This document shows, piece by piece, positions 1 through 8,669 of a stretch of DNA of 64,000 bases. Positions within the stretch are counted from its first letter, which is position 1. Each line of letters begins with the position of its first letter. Below the pieces are notes generated by a model. The model was not told the DNA's origin, ran no database searches, and was given only the letters and a program-made list of their open reading frames with translations. The DNA comes from Gymnodinialimonas sp. 57CJ19. GTDB taxonomy: Bacteria > Pseudomonadota > Alphaproteobacteria > Rhodobacterales > Rhodobacteraceae. The stretch lies in the NCBI RefSeq assembly GCF_038396845.1, contig NZ_CP151587.1:842001-906000 (forward strand), given 5' to 3'. The position numbers and the translations under genes were made by a program.

Positions 1-1
1 G

Positions 2-739
2 ACCGGACTTGACCCGGCCACGCGCGCGCGTCTGTTTGCGACGGAAAAGGCCAATCTGGCGATGGCAGAAAGGGTCTTGGTCCCCAGTCGCCACACCGCC
101 GCGATCCTGCGCGGCAAGTATGCGGTTCCCGGCGACAAGATCACCATCGCGCAACCGGGGACAGACGTGAGCGGCGGCACGCCCGCGCCCGTTGATCCGC
201 CGCTTATCCTGTCGGTGGGGCTGCAACATCCACGCAAGGGCCATGACGTGTTGATCACCGCCTTGGCCGAGGTCCGCGATCTGCCGTGGCGGGCGGCCAT
301 CGTCGGATCTATCCACGACACCCCCCATGCCGAGGCCTTGGCCCGCTTGGTCACGGACTTGGACCTATCCGACAGGGTCACCTTGATGGGGCGCGTGTCG
401 CAGGACGTCTTGGATAGCCTTTATGCGACGGCCTCCATCTTCGCGCTGGCGACGCGGTATGAGGGCTATGGCATGGTCTTTGATGAGGCCCTGTCTTGGG
501 GATTGCCGATCATCTCATGTGCGACCGGCGCGGTGCCGGATACGGTGCCCAAGGGCGCTGGCCTCTTGGTGACCCCGGAGCGGGCAGGCGAATTTGCGGG
601 GGCTCTGGGCCGGCTAATGACCGATGTCCCCTTGCGAAAACGCATGGCACGCGCGGCCCTGAAGGCGGGCGCGGCGCTGCCCACATGGCGGGACACAGCA
701 GCCGTGGCCGGGGGCGTGTTGGACCAACTCGATGGGTAG
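2..739 (+). CDS. Glycosyltransferase, GT-B fold (GT4-like), 5' end outside window
   Basis: The frame is open to the left edge of the window, so only about 245 C-terminal residues are visible. They match the nucleotide-sugar-binding half of a GT-B glycosyltransferase: the strand LILSVGLQHPRKGHD, a GRVSQD turn, and the E-x7-E motif in YEGYGMVFDE followed by a GLPII strand and an alpha/beta tail. The likely role is transfer of a sugar from an NDP-sugar to a growing glycan at the inner face of the membrane. It overlaps the next gene by 8 bp, so the two are probably co-translated. The sugar specificity cannot be read from the sequence. Confidence 0.85.
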   Translation, partial: TGLDPATRARLFATEKANLAMAERVLVPSRHTAAILRGKYAVPGDKITIAQPGTDVSGGTPAPVDPPLILSVGLQHPRKGHDVLITALAEVRDLPWRAAIVGSIHDTPHAEALARLVTDLDLSDRVTLMGRVSQDVLDSLYATASIFALATRYEGYGMVFDEALSWGLPIISCATGAVPDTVPKGAGLLVTPERAGEFAGALGRLMTDVPLRKRMARAALKAGAALPTWRDTAAVAGGVLDQLDG

Positions 740-1478
740 CGCGATTGGGCATTCGCTGGATGTGTATTACCGCGACGCCGCCCGCACGGCGCGGATGGAT
801 CGCCTGAATGCGTGCTTCGTGAGGCCGGGGGATTTGGTCTTTGACGTGGGTGCCCATGTGGGGGACCGGACCGCCAGTTTCCGCCGTCTCGGCGCAAAAG
901 TGATCACGTTAGAGCCGCAACCTCACGTCTTTCGCGCCCTGCGTTTGATCCACGGACGTGACGCCCAAGTGACCCTTCGCCCCGAGGCCGTGGGCGACGC
1001 GATGGGAGAGATCGCCCTGCACCTGAACACCAGCAACCCTACCGTCTCCACAGCTTCGGCCGAGTTGATAGAGGCCGCCGACGACACGCGGGAGTGGGCC
1101 GGGCAGGTATGGGACAGAACGATCCGCGTGCCGGTGGTGACGCTTGACCACTTGATCGCCACCCACGGCACGCCCGCGTTCATCAAGATTGATGTGGAGG
1201 GACATGAAGCCGCCGTTCTTGCAGGTCTGTCTACCCCCGTGAAAGCACTGTCCTTCGAGGTGACAACAATCCAACGCGCGGTCGCTTTCGCCTGCCTGTC
1301 ACGCCTTACCGAGCTTGGCGCATACGAGTTCAACCTAAGCCTAGGAGAGGAACATGCCTTGCGACACACCGACTGGATCAGCGCCGAAGCGATGACCACG
1401 GTGATCGCGCAGCTCCCCAATGCGGCAAATTCGGGGGATGTGTATGGGCGGTTGCCTGACGGTGTTTGCGGTAAGTAA
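732..1478 (+). CDS. FkbM family SAM-dependent methyltransferase
   Basis: This 248-residue protein shows the FkbM-type Rossmann methyltransferase pattern: the SAM-binding loop FDVGAHVGDRT near residue 38, the acidic strand end TLEPQPH, and the C-terminal IKIDVEGHE motif near residue 154. The family methylates hydroxyl groups on sugars and secondary metabolites, and next to a glycosyltransferase a glycan-modifying role is likely. It overlaps the upstream gene by 8 bp and is followed by a bidirectional terminator. The acceptor is unknown. Confidence 0.85.
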   Translation: MGSAIGHSLDVYYRDAARTARMDRLNACFVRPGDLVFDVGAHVGDRTASFRRLGAKVITLEPQPHVFRALRLIHGRDAQVTLRPEAVGDAMGEIALHLNTSNPTVSTASAELIEAADDTREWAGQVWDRTIRVPVVTLDHLIATHGTPAFIKIDVEGHEAAVLAGLSTPVKALSFEVTTIQRAVAFACLSRLTELGAYEFNLSLGEEHALRHTDWISAEAMTTVIAQLPNAANSGDVYGRLPDGVCGK

Positions 1479-1517
1479 AGTACGAGCAGTGGTGCCACGA
1501 TCTACCAGTGGAAGCGC

Positions 1518-1539
1518 TTTTTCCGCCATTGCGGAAAAA
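1518..1539. terminator. Bidirectional intrinsic terminator between convergent genes
   Basis: A perfect 9-bp stem (TTTTTCCGC / GCGGAAAAA) encloses the 4-nt loop CATT. Read from either strand it ends in a run of T, so it can stop both the fkbM-type gene on the plus strand and the NusG paralogue on the minus strand. Confidence 0.7.
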
Positions 1540-1610
1540 TCCCTGATCGCCGTGCCGAACGCTTTCGACAAGGTCGCAAGGGACGAGAGTAAGAGACGTT
1601 CGAACCGGTC

Positions 1611-2108
1611 CTAGATCGTTCGTAACTGACCCTCTTTTGCCGCCACCCGTGCCTGCCCACCCAGTAGCTCCAGCAAGACCCAAACCCGCCGTTTAGAGTC
1701 TGTTTCTTCAACTTCTCCGACAAAGTCGACAAAGGGGCCTGTGGTGAAGGAAACGGCATCGCCGCTGGAGATTTCGCTTTCCGAAACCAGGTACCCCGAC
1801 GCACCGCACCGTGCCTTTAGCGCCTTGATCAGATCCGGGGGAACGGTTGCGGGATCGTGCCCAAAGCTTACCAACCGTGTAATGCCCTGCGTCGAATTTA
1901 TGGCCCTCCACGCACCTTGCGCGGCATTGACAGCAACAAAGATATAACCGGGGAAGACAGGTCGATGCGTGGTCACAAACGACCCATTTCGCGCTTGAGT
2001 AGCCTCTTCCAGTGGTAGAAACGTCTCGAACCCTTGCCGCAAGAGATTGCGTTGCGCAATCGAGGCGCTGTTTGGCTTCACCTGGGCCAAGAACCACTGA
2101 ACCTGCAT
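1611..2108 (-). CDS. NusG/RfaH-type transcription antiterminator paralogue
   Basis: The protein starts with the NusG N-terminal core VQWFLAQVKPNSASIAQRNL, continues through FETFLP and PVFPGYIFVAV, and ends with a degenerate KOW-type region (SGDAVSFTTGPFVDFVGEV). At about 165 residues it has the length of an RfaH-like NusG paralogue. Such proteins bind paused RNA polymerase and help it through long polysaccharide operons. The frame is open upstream to 2204, but the family begins at the methionine at 2108. It is transcribed away from the wecB run and converges on the fkbM gene. The target operon is inferred from position only. Confidence 0.8.
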   Translation of the reverse strand: MQVQWFLAQVKPNSASIAQRNLLRQGFETFLPLEEATQARNGSFVTTHRPVFPGYIFVAVNAAQGAWRAINSTQGITRLVSFGHDPATVPPDLIKALKARCGASGYLVSESEISSGDAVSFTTGPFVDFVGEVEETDSKRRVWVLLELLGGQARVAAKEGQLRTI

Positions 2109-2348
2109 GCCGATGTTATTCGGTCCCACTTGGCAATCTCCGTGAAACAGCCGCGCGTTTCGTACTATTTCGACCAAGTATAACACGCGCTTAGTGTTGC
2201 CCAAGCGAACTTTGGCATTGCTTGAATGTGATTATTTGGATAGCGCTCAAAATTGAACGATGAAGCGCCTGGCTGGACCATCAACATTCTTCCCGCAGGG
2301 CGCCGCAAAGGCAGCGCTACTGCGGTAGCCTTCGAAGATCACTGCCAC

Positions 2349-2693
2349 ATGACACGCTCCCAACTTCAAGAAGATATGCATTTTCGCATCCTGCGATTGC
2401 TTCAGGACAACCCGGAGATGTCGCAACGTGATCTCGCCAAAGCTGTGGGTGTGAGCGTCGGGCGAATGAATTACGTGCTCAACGCGCTAGTCGATAAAGG
2501 GCTAGTGAAGCTTGGGAATTTCACTGGAGCGAAGGACAAGCGGCGCTATGCCTATGTGCTAACACCGAAGGGCATCGCAAAACGCGCGGCTTTAACGCGG
2601 TCATTCCTAGCCCGGAAAATGGCCGAGTACGAGGCACTGAAGGCAGAGATTGAGGCGTTGAGCTCGGAGATGGATCCTCTCCAAAAAGAATAA
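2349..2693 (+). CDS. MarR-type EPS-associated transcriptional regulator
   Basis: At 114 residues this is a compact winged-helix protein. The helix-turn-helix is in MSQRDLAKAVGVSVGRMNYV, the wing in AKDKRRYAYVLTPKG, and a C-terminal helix rich in E, K and A follows. The pattern matches the small MarR-family regulators found at the head of exopolysaccharide loci in proteobacteria. The frame extends upstream to 2253, but the family start is the methionine at 2349. It lies 39 bp before wecB on the same strand. Its effector is unknown. Confidence 0.8.
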   Translation: MTRSQLQEDMHFRILRLLQDNPEMSQRDLAKAVGVSVGRMNYVLNALVDKGLVKLGNFTGAKDKRRYAYVLTPKGIAKRAALTRSFLARKMAEYEALKAEIEALSSEMDPLQKE

Positions 2694-2732
2694 ATTGATA
2701 AGTTCAGAACCTTTGAAAGCAGAGCAGTTTAC

Positions 2733-3869
2733 ATGAAAAAAGTCCTATTGGTGTTTGGCACGCGACCAGAAGCTATCAAAATGGCGCCGGTGTATGCGGC
2801 GCTCAAGGATACGCCAAACCTTGACGTGCGTATCGCGGTGACTGCTCAACACCGTGAAATGCTGGATCAGGTCTTGCGACTGTTCGGAATAACACCTGAT
2901 TACGACTTGGACCTTATGAAGCCGGGTCAGGGATTGACCGAAATCACCGCAGCTGTGCTCGCGGGACTTAAACCCATCTTGGAACGCTTTTCTCCCGACT
3001 TGATGCTGGTTCACGGAGAAACCACCACAACTCTCTCTGCCTCTCTGGCGGCTTATTATCAGCAGGTCGCGGTCGGGCACGTCGAGGCGGGGTTGCGTAC
3101 CGGCAACATATATTCGCCTTGGCCAGAAGAGATTAACCGCAAAGTCACCGGCACGATCGCGCGGCTTCATTTTGCACCGACGGAAAAATCGGCCAGCAAC
3201 CTCCGAGCCGAAGCCGTAGATTCCACGACAATATCTGTTACCGGAAACACAGTCATCGATGCCTTGCTTGATGTCGTGGGAAGGCTTGAGGACGATCCGA
3301 AAAGAAGCGCGGCATTCGACGCCGAGTTTGGTATTGATCCGGCCAAGCGCATCATTCTTGTCACCGGGCACCGCCGAGAGAGTTTTGGCGACGGATTTGA
3401 GCGCATGTGCAGGGCGCTTTCAAAAATTGCGGAGCGGGAAGATGTCCAGATTATCTACCCTGTGCATCTTAATCCAAACGTGAAGGGCCCGGTGGAGAAA
3501 CTGCTTGGGTCGTTAAAGCGGGTCAAACTTGTTCCTCCACAAGACTACTTGCCTTTCGTCCACTTGATGAGGAGAGCGGACATTATTCTCACGGACTCCG
3601 GTGGCGTGCAGGAGGAAGCGCCGTCCTTGGGGAAGCCGGTATTGGTGATGCGAGACACCACCGAGCGGCCTGAGGCGGTCGACGCTGGAACAGTGAAACT
3701 TGTGGGGACAAATACAGACCTGATCGTCCGAGAGACGACCCTGCTTCTCGACGACGCCGCGGCCTACGCAAAAATGTCGCGTGCGCACAATCCATATGGT
3801 GACGGACAGGCTTCTGAGCGCATCCGTGACGCTATCATTTCCTTCTTCAACAGTAGTGAGGTGCAATAA
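2733..3869 (+). CDS. wecB: UDP-N-acetylglucosamine 2-epimerase (non-hydrolysing)
   Basis: This 378-residue cytoplasmic enzyme interconverts UDP-GlcNAc and UDP-ManNAc. It begins with the typical [17 protein letters not shown] and contains [12 protein letters not shown], the PWPEEINR motif, the GHRRES motif, and [18 protein letters not shown] near the C-terminus, all characteristic of WecB. It is full length. The next gene (wecC) starts 2 bp after its stop, so both steps to UDP-ManNAcA are made together. The product is probably a precursor for the glycan built by this locus. Confidence 0.95.
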   Translation: MKKVLLVFGTRPEAIKMAPVYAALKDTPNLDVRIAVTAQHREMLDQVLRLFGITPDYDLDLMKPGQGLTEITAAVLAGLKPILERFSPDLMLVHGETTTTLSASLAAYYQQVAVGHVEAGLRTGNIYSPWPEEINRKVTGTIARLHFAPTEKSASNLRAEAVDSTTISVTGNTVIDALLDVVGRLEDDPKRSAAFDAEFGIDPAKRIILVTGHRRESFGDGFERMCRALSKIAEREDVQIIYPVHLNPNVKGPVEKLLGSLKRVKLVPPQDYLPFVHLMRRADIILTDSGGVQEEAPSLGKPVLVMRDTTERPEAVDAGTVKLVGTNTDLIVRETTLLLDDAAAYAKMSRAHNPYGDGQASERIRDAIISFFNSSEVQ

Positions 3870-3871
3870 TT

Positions 3872-5134
3872 ATGGCCGAGCCGACGTTCAAAAAGATCTC
3901 CGTCGTAGGATTGGGTTATATCGGCCTCCCCACTGCCGCGATGTTTGCCTCTCGTAAGATCGAGGTCATCGGCATTGATGTGAATCAGCACACGGTCGAC
4001 ACAATCAATCGCGGTGAGGTCCATATCGTAGAACCGGACCTCGATATGGTGGTGCGGGCCGTCGTCACAGAAGGATACCTCAAGGCCACAACTGATCCTG
4101 AACCAGCCGAGGCGTTCCTGATCGCGGTGCCTACCCCTTTCAAGGGCGAACACCATGAGCCCGACCTTAAGTATATCGAGGCCGCCGCGCGCGCGATCGC
4201 TCCAGTTCTCAAGACAGGTGATCTTGTAATTCTCGAGAGCACCTCCCCTGTTGGGGCGACGGAAGCAATGGCGAACTGGCTGGCAGAAGCTCGCCCAGAT
4301 CTGACTCTTCCACAGACCGCGGGTGAAGCGTCTGACATACGTATTGCGCATTGCCCCGAGCGTGTTCTGCCTGGAAAGGTCATGCAGGAACTGATCACCA
4401 ATGACCGCGTGATTGGTGGCGTGACGACGAAGTGTTCCGAGACCGCCGCTCGCCTGTATCAGAACTTTGTTACCGGAGAGTGCGTCATAGCCTCCGGTCC
4501 GCGCGTTGCCGAAATGGCAAAGCTGACCGAGAACAGCTTTCGCGATGTAAATATCGCCTTCGCAAACGAACTGTCCATCATCTGCGACAAGCTGGACATG
4601 GACGTGTGGGAGCTGATCTCTCTCGCCAATCGCCACCCCCGCGTTAACATTCTACAGCCTGGTCCCGGTGTCGGCGGACATTGTATTGCTGTTGACCCTT
4701 GGTTCATTGTCTCGTCGGCCCCGGACCAAGCGAAACTGATCCGGACAGCGCGTGAGGTGAATGATGCCAAGCCCGAATGGGTGATCGACAAAGTTCATGC
4801 GGCGATTGGTGCGCATCTCAGTTCGCATCCAAACAAGACAGCGAAAGATGTTGTAATTGCTATCTACGGGTTGGCATTCAAGCCAGACATTGACGACCTG
4901 CGCGAGAGCCCCGCATTAGAGATCGCGCGCAACATCGCTCATGCCCATCAAGGGAAGCTCTTTGTGGTTGAGCCGAACATTGACGCAATTCCAGATGGAT
5001 TTGGCGACGCGCACATGGTTTCCTTGGGCGACGTTCAAGCTGATGTACATGTCATGCTTGTCGACCACGCATCGTTCAAATCCAGCCCGGTTCCTGAGGG
5101 CCGTATCGTGGATGTGCGGGGTGTTTGGGTTTGA
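3872..5134 (+). CDS. wecC: UDP-N-acetyl-D-mannosamine dehydrogenase
   Basis: This 420-residue NAD-dependent enzyme oxidises UDP-ManNAc to UDP-ManNAcA. The N-terminal Rossmann motif is GLGYIGLPTAAMF, the middle helix region carries AEMAKLTENSFRDVNIAFAN, and the catalytic cysteine sits in GPGVGGHCIAVDPWF near residue 271. The C-terminal UDP-binding domain has YGLAFKPDIDDLRESPA. It follows wecB by 2 bp, which favours WecC over UDP-glucose dehydrogenase. A perfect palindrome lies just downstream at 5158-5176. Confidence 0.95.
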   Translation: MAEPTFKKISVVGLGYIGLPTAAMFASRKIEVIGIDVNQHTVDTINRGEVHIVEPDLDMVVRAVVTEGYLKATTDPEPAEAFLIAVPTPFKGEHHEPDLKYIEAAARAIAPVLKTGDLVILESTSPVGATEAMANWLAEARPDLTLPQTAGEASDIRIAHCPERVLPGKVMQELITNDRVIGGVTTKCSETAARLYQNFVTGECVIASGPRVAEMAKLTENSFRDVNIAFANELSIICDKLDMDVWELISLANRHPRVNILQPGPGVGGHCIAVDPWFIVSSAPDQAKLIRTAREVNDAKPEWVIDKVHAAIGAHLSSHPNKTAKDVVIAIYGLAFKPDIDDLRESPALEIARNIAHAHQGKLFVVEPNIDAIPDGFGDAHMVSLGDVQADVHVMLVDHASFKSSPVPEGRIVDVRGVWV

Positions 5135-5157
5135 AGCCATCAACCACTAACTGGATG

Positions 5158-5176
5158 GATTATTGGCCCAATAATC
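5158..5176. promoter_or_regulatory. 19-bp perfect palindrome downstream of wecC
   Basis: Two 9-bp arms (GATTATTGG and CCAATAATC) surround a single C. There is no T-run on the plus side, so an operator or weak attenuator fits better than a strong intrinsic terminator. It lies 24 bp after the wecC stop, at the border where G+C content drops. Confidence 0.35.
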
Positions 5177-5332
5177 TCAATTCGCACCGTTCGTTTCGAT
5201 ATAAGTCAAATCAAAGGCCGGCGTGGCGATGAAAAAGGGAATGCAAAAGAAGGTCGAATTTCTACCGCGGTGTATAATTTCAAAAATGACGATAGAAAGT
5301 TTTGTAAAAACATTGTTCTCCGGGAGGAATTG

Positions 5333-6478
5333 GTGAAGCAGTGGCGTAACAAACTCTCTAGCGTGGTGCTGGCGTTTGCGCTTTATTTGTCCATTTCTAG
5401 TGGTGGGCTGGGACTGGCGGATGTGTTTACGATTGAAAGGGCTCTGGTATCCGCGTTTCTGACATTCCTTGCACTTCTATCGAGTATCGTCTTGGCAGTG
5501 TTGTCGAGAACTGGAGCACAGCGCACTCTTTACTGTATTTTCGCTACAGTTGTTTTTTACTGCATCATTCAATTTTTGAGAGCCGACAGTATTATACTCG
5601 CGTTGGGAAAGCTGGATGGGTTAGTATTCGCAAGTGGCTTAGTATTTATCCTTGGAAGAGCGGTGCAGGTGCATGATGCCGTGGAGCTTCGCAGGTCTCT
5701 TATTGTAAGTGCAATATTCGTCTTGGTGCTTACAATAGCCTACAAATGGTATTTTGGATTTTGGGATCGAGAGGTCAGGTTCTTTTTAAATGGTCCAATT
5801 ATTTTCGGCTGGTTAATGGCTGTTTCGTCATTGCTTTGCTTAGATGTTCAACGGGAAGGGTCTAGAATCCTGTATATTTCCTTAGCAGTAATATTTTTGC
5901 TTGCTCTATTCTGGACGGAGTCAAAGGGACCTCTTATTGGATATATGATTGGTGCTACATACTTAATGACATCCGGGGGGAAGTATTATCGTTTACCGGT
6001 CATTGTAGCGGCTTTTTGGCTGGCTGGGTACGTTGCTGTTGCGAACAACCTTTTTCCCAGTCGATTTCTTGTTCTTGAAAGAATGATTTCGGGGACACTT
6101 CTTGCCTCGGACTTTGGCTCCGTTGGTGTTCGGCAACTTATGTGGTTGGAATCTTTGGAAATGTTCTCGCAGCGCCCGTTTTTTGGAATGGGTCTGGGCA
6201 ACTGGGCCTCGAATTCAATGATATCATTTCAATTTGGTGAAAGAATAGTATATCCTCACAATATTATCGCGGAGATTTTAAGTGAGCACGGGTTGGTTGG
6301 GGCTGTATTTTTCGGGGTTCTTTTTTGGTTAATATACTTACGTTCTTCGAGGCTGGGCAGGTGTGTGTTCATCACTATTTGCGTCTCGCTTCTTTTTACG
6401 GGAGATATGGGAAATTGGCATTTCTTGGTTGCATTGCCAATAGTTCTTGGAAATTACCCAGTCGCGAAGGGGCGGTGA
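5333..6478 (+). CDS. O-antigen polymerase/ligase-like membrane protein (Wzy/WaaL type)
   Basis: This very hydrophobic protein of about 381 residues has roughly ten membrane segments. It carries the Wzy_C/O-antigen ligase signature near the C-terminus: GMGLGNWASN, then YPHNIIAEILSEHGLVGAVFF. The likely role is polymerisation or ligation of lipid-linked glycan repeats on the periplasmic side. The GTG at 5333 is chosen as the start because GGGAGGA lies 4 nt upstream; an in-frame GTG at 5270 has no such site. Base composition is clearly AT-rich compared with wecBC, as is common for Wzy genes. Polymerase and ligase cannot be told apart here. Confidence 0.75.
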   Translation: MKQWRNKLSSVVLAFALYLSISSGGLGLADVFTIERALVSAFLTFLALLSSIVLAVLSRTGAQRTLYCIFATVVFYCIIQFLRADSIILALGKLDGLVFASGLVFILGRAVQVHDAVELRRSLIVSAIFVLVLTIAYKWYFGFWDREVRFFLNGPIIFGWLMAVSSLLCLDVQREGSRILYISLAVIFLLALFWTESKGPLIGYMIGATYLMTSGGKYYRLPVIVAAFWLAGYVAVANNLFPSRFLVLERMISGTLLASDFGSVGVRQLMWLESLEMFSQRPFFGMGLGNWASNSMISFQFGERIVYPHNIIAEILSEHGLVGAVFFGVLFWLIYLRSSRLGRCVFITICVSLLFTGDMGNWHFLVALPIVLGNYPVAKGR

Positions 6479-6479
6479 A

Positions 6480-7244
6480 TTGAGCGTCGTTCTAATAACT
6501 TTTGTAGCTATATTTTTCTCGGCATACGCGTTCTTCGATTCCATGGCGATTATATCGCGCTCCTCGGCTTCCGTAGTCGGATTAAACGCATTTGGCGCGT
6601 CGATAGAAAAAGTAATGAATACCTTGAAGAGATTGATGATTTTTCTCTATCCGCCTGTACTCGGTTTTTTTGTCATTCAGAATGATGCGCCGAGTATATT
6701 CTTGGCAATATTATTTTCGTACTTGTGTGCCAGTGTTATTCAGTTGCTCATTGTTTTTAAAAGAAGGAAATTTTTGCGATACTTCTGTGCGGTTGCCGAG
6801 CAGTTCTTAAAGGGCAGTAGTATTATTCGAAGCCTTAGATTGGGGTTTTGTTCGTCCTATATGATATCTGATGGCTTTAGTAAGGCCGAAAGCGGACTTG
6901 CTGATATTTCGAGCGTAGGAGGCATTTTATCAGATTTTCGAGGCCTCATAACGATGGCTTCTTGGATATATTTCGTGTTCGGAGCATCTATTTTTTCCCT
7001 TAACATCTTAGCCATTATGTACTCCGAATTCGCGCCAGTGATATTGCAGTTTTTGGGCCTTTTTAATGGTTTGGGGACTGTAGTACTAGCATTTTATGTG
7101 GATCCGATTGTTTCTAGATTTCTAGATAAGTCTGAGCGCCTCGATGACATCACCGTGGCATTGCTAGTCGCACAGCTTTTTTCCTACACGATAATTTCTC
7201 CATTTTACTATATAATTTTGATGGCGGTGTCGATGAACTTGTAG
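6480..7244 (+). CDS. Small polytopic membrane protein, candidate Amj-type lipid-linked sugar flippase
   Basis: This membrane protein of about 254 residues has roughly six predicted helices. It starts at TTG 6480, one base after the polymerase stop, with GGGGCGG upstream. The N-terminal part (SAYAFFDSMAIISRSSASVV) and the C-terminal AFYVDPIVSRFLDK followed by LLVAQLFSY recall, by eye, the Amj (DUF2837) family of alternate lipid II flippases, which has this length. No Wzx is visible elsewhere in the locus, and a flippase would be needed between cytoplasmic assembly and Wzy. The Amj assignment is an inference from short motifs and context. The gene is AT-rich like its upstream neighbour. Confidence 0.5.
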   Translation: MSVVLITFVAIFFSAYAFFDSMAIISRSSASVVGLNAFGASIEKVMNTLKRLMIFLYPPVLGFFVIQNDAPSIFLAILFSYLCASVIQLLIVFKRRKFLRYFCAVAEQFLKGSSIIRSLRLGFCSSYMISDGFSKAESGLADISSVGGILSDFRGLITMASWIYFVFGASIFSLNILAIMYSEFAPVILQFLGLFNGLGTVVLAFYVDPIVSRFLDKSERLDDITVALLVAQLFSYTIISPFYYIILMAVSMNL

Positions 7245-7430
7245 TGCTTTTTGCCGTTCTCTGTGTTGCGGAGTGCAACTTCGAAAGATACGCTTTATTT
7301 TTTATCTTTGTCGGGAGTGTTTTTTTGTTTGCGTCAGATTCGAAATGAAAAATCCTGGATTCTGAAGTCATGTTGCTACTCAGTTTTCTGCTCCGCCTGG
7401 AGTACTCATCACGAAAGTCACCTTCTGATC

Positions 7431-8669
7431 ATGCATGTCCTCTATTTTCACCAACACTTTTCCACACCGGAAGGATCTGCAGGTACGCGTTCGTATGGAA
7501 TGGCGCAGGCGCTTATTCGGGCCGGCCATAGCGTCACGATAGTTTGCGGTAGCTACGCTCAGGGTAAAACGGGGTTAACCAGTTCCTTTGAAAAGGGGAG
7601 GCGACGCGGCATGGTCGACGGGATCGATGTCATTGAGTTTGAGTTGGACTACGGCAACCACATGGGCTTCGCGCAACGCGTAGGTGTGTTTGCCAAGTTT
7701 GCCATCGGGTCGATCGGAGTTGCGCTGCGGGAACCCTGTGACTTGGTTTTCGCAACCACCACTCCTCTGACAGCGGGAATACCTGGAATATTTGCGCGGT
7801 GGCTTCGTCGGAAGCCCTTTGTTTTCGAGGTCCGTGATCTGTGGCCAGAGCTACCCAAAGCTATGGGGGTTATCACGAACCCCGTAGTACTTTGGTTGAT
7901 GTCTGTTCTGGAATGGACATCTTACCGCTCTGCGGATCGGTTAATCGGCCTGTCGCCTGGGATTGAAGAGGGCATCGCTGCGCGGAGCGTTGATACAAAG
8001 CGCATTACCCTGGTGCCGAACGGATGCGATCTTGATCTATTTAAAACGCCGGACGAGGCATGGCGCCCTGATGGTTTGACCGACGAACAGTTGCTCGCGA
8101 TCTTTACCGGCACCCACGGCAACGCCAATGGACTTGATGGAGTCTTGAATGCGGCGAGGGAGCTTCAAGCCAGAGGCAGAGATGACATTCGTATTGCGCT
8201 TGTCGGGCAAGGCCGCGAAAAAGCAAAACTTCAAGAACGGGCTCGGGTTGAGAACATCGCCAACGTCTTGTTTCTTGATCCTGTGCCAAAAGTGAAGCTG
8301 GCCGGACTAATGGCAGGTGCCGACGTTGGGCTACAGGTATTGCGCAATGTACCGGCGTTCTATTTTGGCACGTCTCCCAATAAATTCTTCGATTACATCT
8401 CTGCTGGGTTGCCAGTCATTAATAACTATCCCGGTTGGGTCGCCGAAATGGTGACTGAAAATCGGTGCGGATTTGCCGTTCAGCCGGATGACTCAGATGC
8501 GTTCGCTGACGCTTTAGAGGCTGCGGCAGACAATAGAAGCGCTCTTGCTGAAATGGGCGAAAATGCTGTTGATCTGGCAGAACGTGAGTTTAGCCGAGAG
8601 TTGTTGGGCGACCGTTGGGTGTCTTGGGTGACCGGTGCGACGGCCCACGTCAAAGGTGACGAAGGATGA
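7431..8669 (+). CDS. Glycosyltransferase family 4, WbuB-like
   Basis: This 412-residue GT-B enzyme starts with MHVLYFHQHFSTPEGSAGTR, the typical N-terminus of WbuB-like transferases. The VFEVRDLWPELPKAMG segment follows near residue 125, LVPNGCDLDLF near residue 195, and the donor-binding stretch SPNKFFDYISAGLPVINN near residue 315. The longer open frame back to 7251 does not resemble the family and is AT-rich, so the ATG at 7431 is preferred. It overlaps the next gene by 4 bp (ATGA). It probably adds an early sugar after the initiating transferase; donor and acceptor are not known. Confidence 0.85.
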   Translation: MHVLYFHQHFSTPEGSAGTRSYGMAQALIRAGHSVTIVCGSYAQGKTGLTSSFEKGRRRGMVDGIDVIEFELDYGNHMGFAQRVGVFAKFAIGSIGVALREPCDLVFATTTPLTAGIPGIFARWLRRKPFVFEVRDLWPELPKAMGVITNPVVLWLMSVLEWTSYRSADRLIGLSPGIEEGIAARSVDTKRITLVPNGCDLDLFKTPDEAWRPDGLTDEQLLAIFTGTHGNANGLDGVLNAARELQARGRDDIRIALVGQGREKAKLQERARVENIANVLFLDPVPKVKLAGLMAGADVGLQVLRNVPAFYFGTSPNKFFDYISAGLPVINNYPGWVAEMVTENRCGFAVQPDDSDAFADALEAAADNRSALAEMGENAVDLAEREFSRELLGDRWVSWVTGATAHVKGDEG

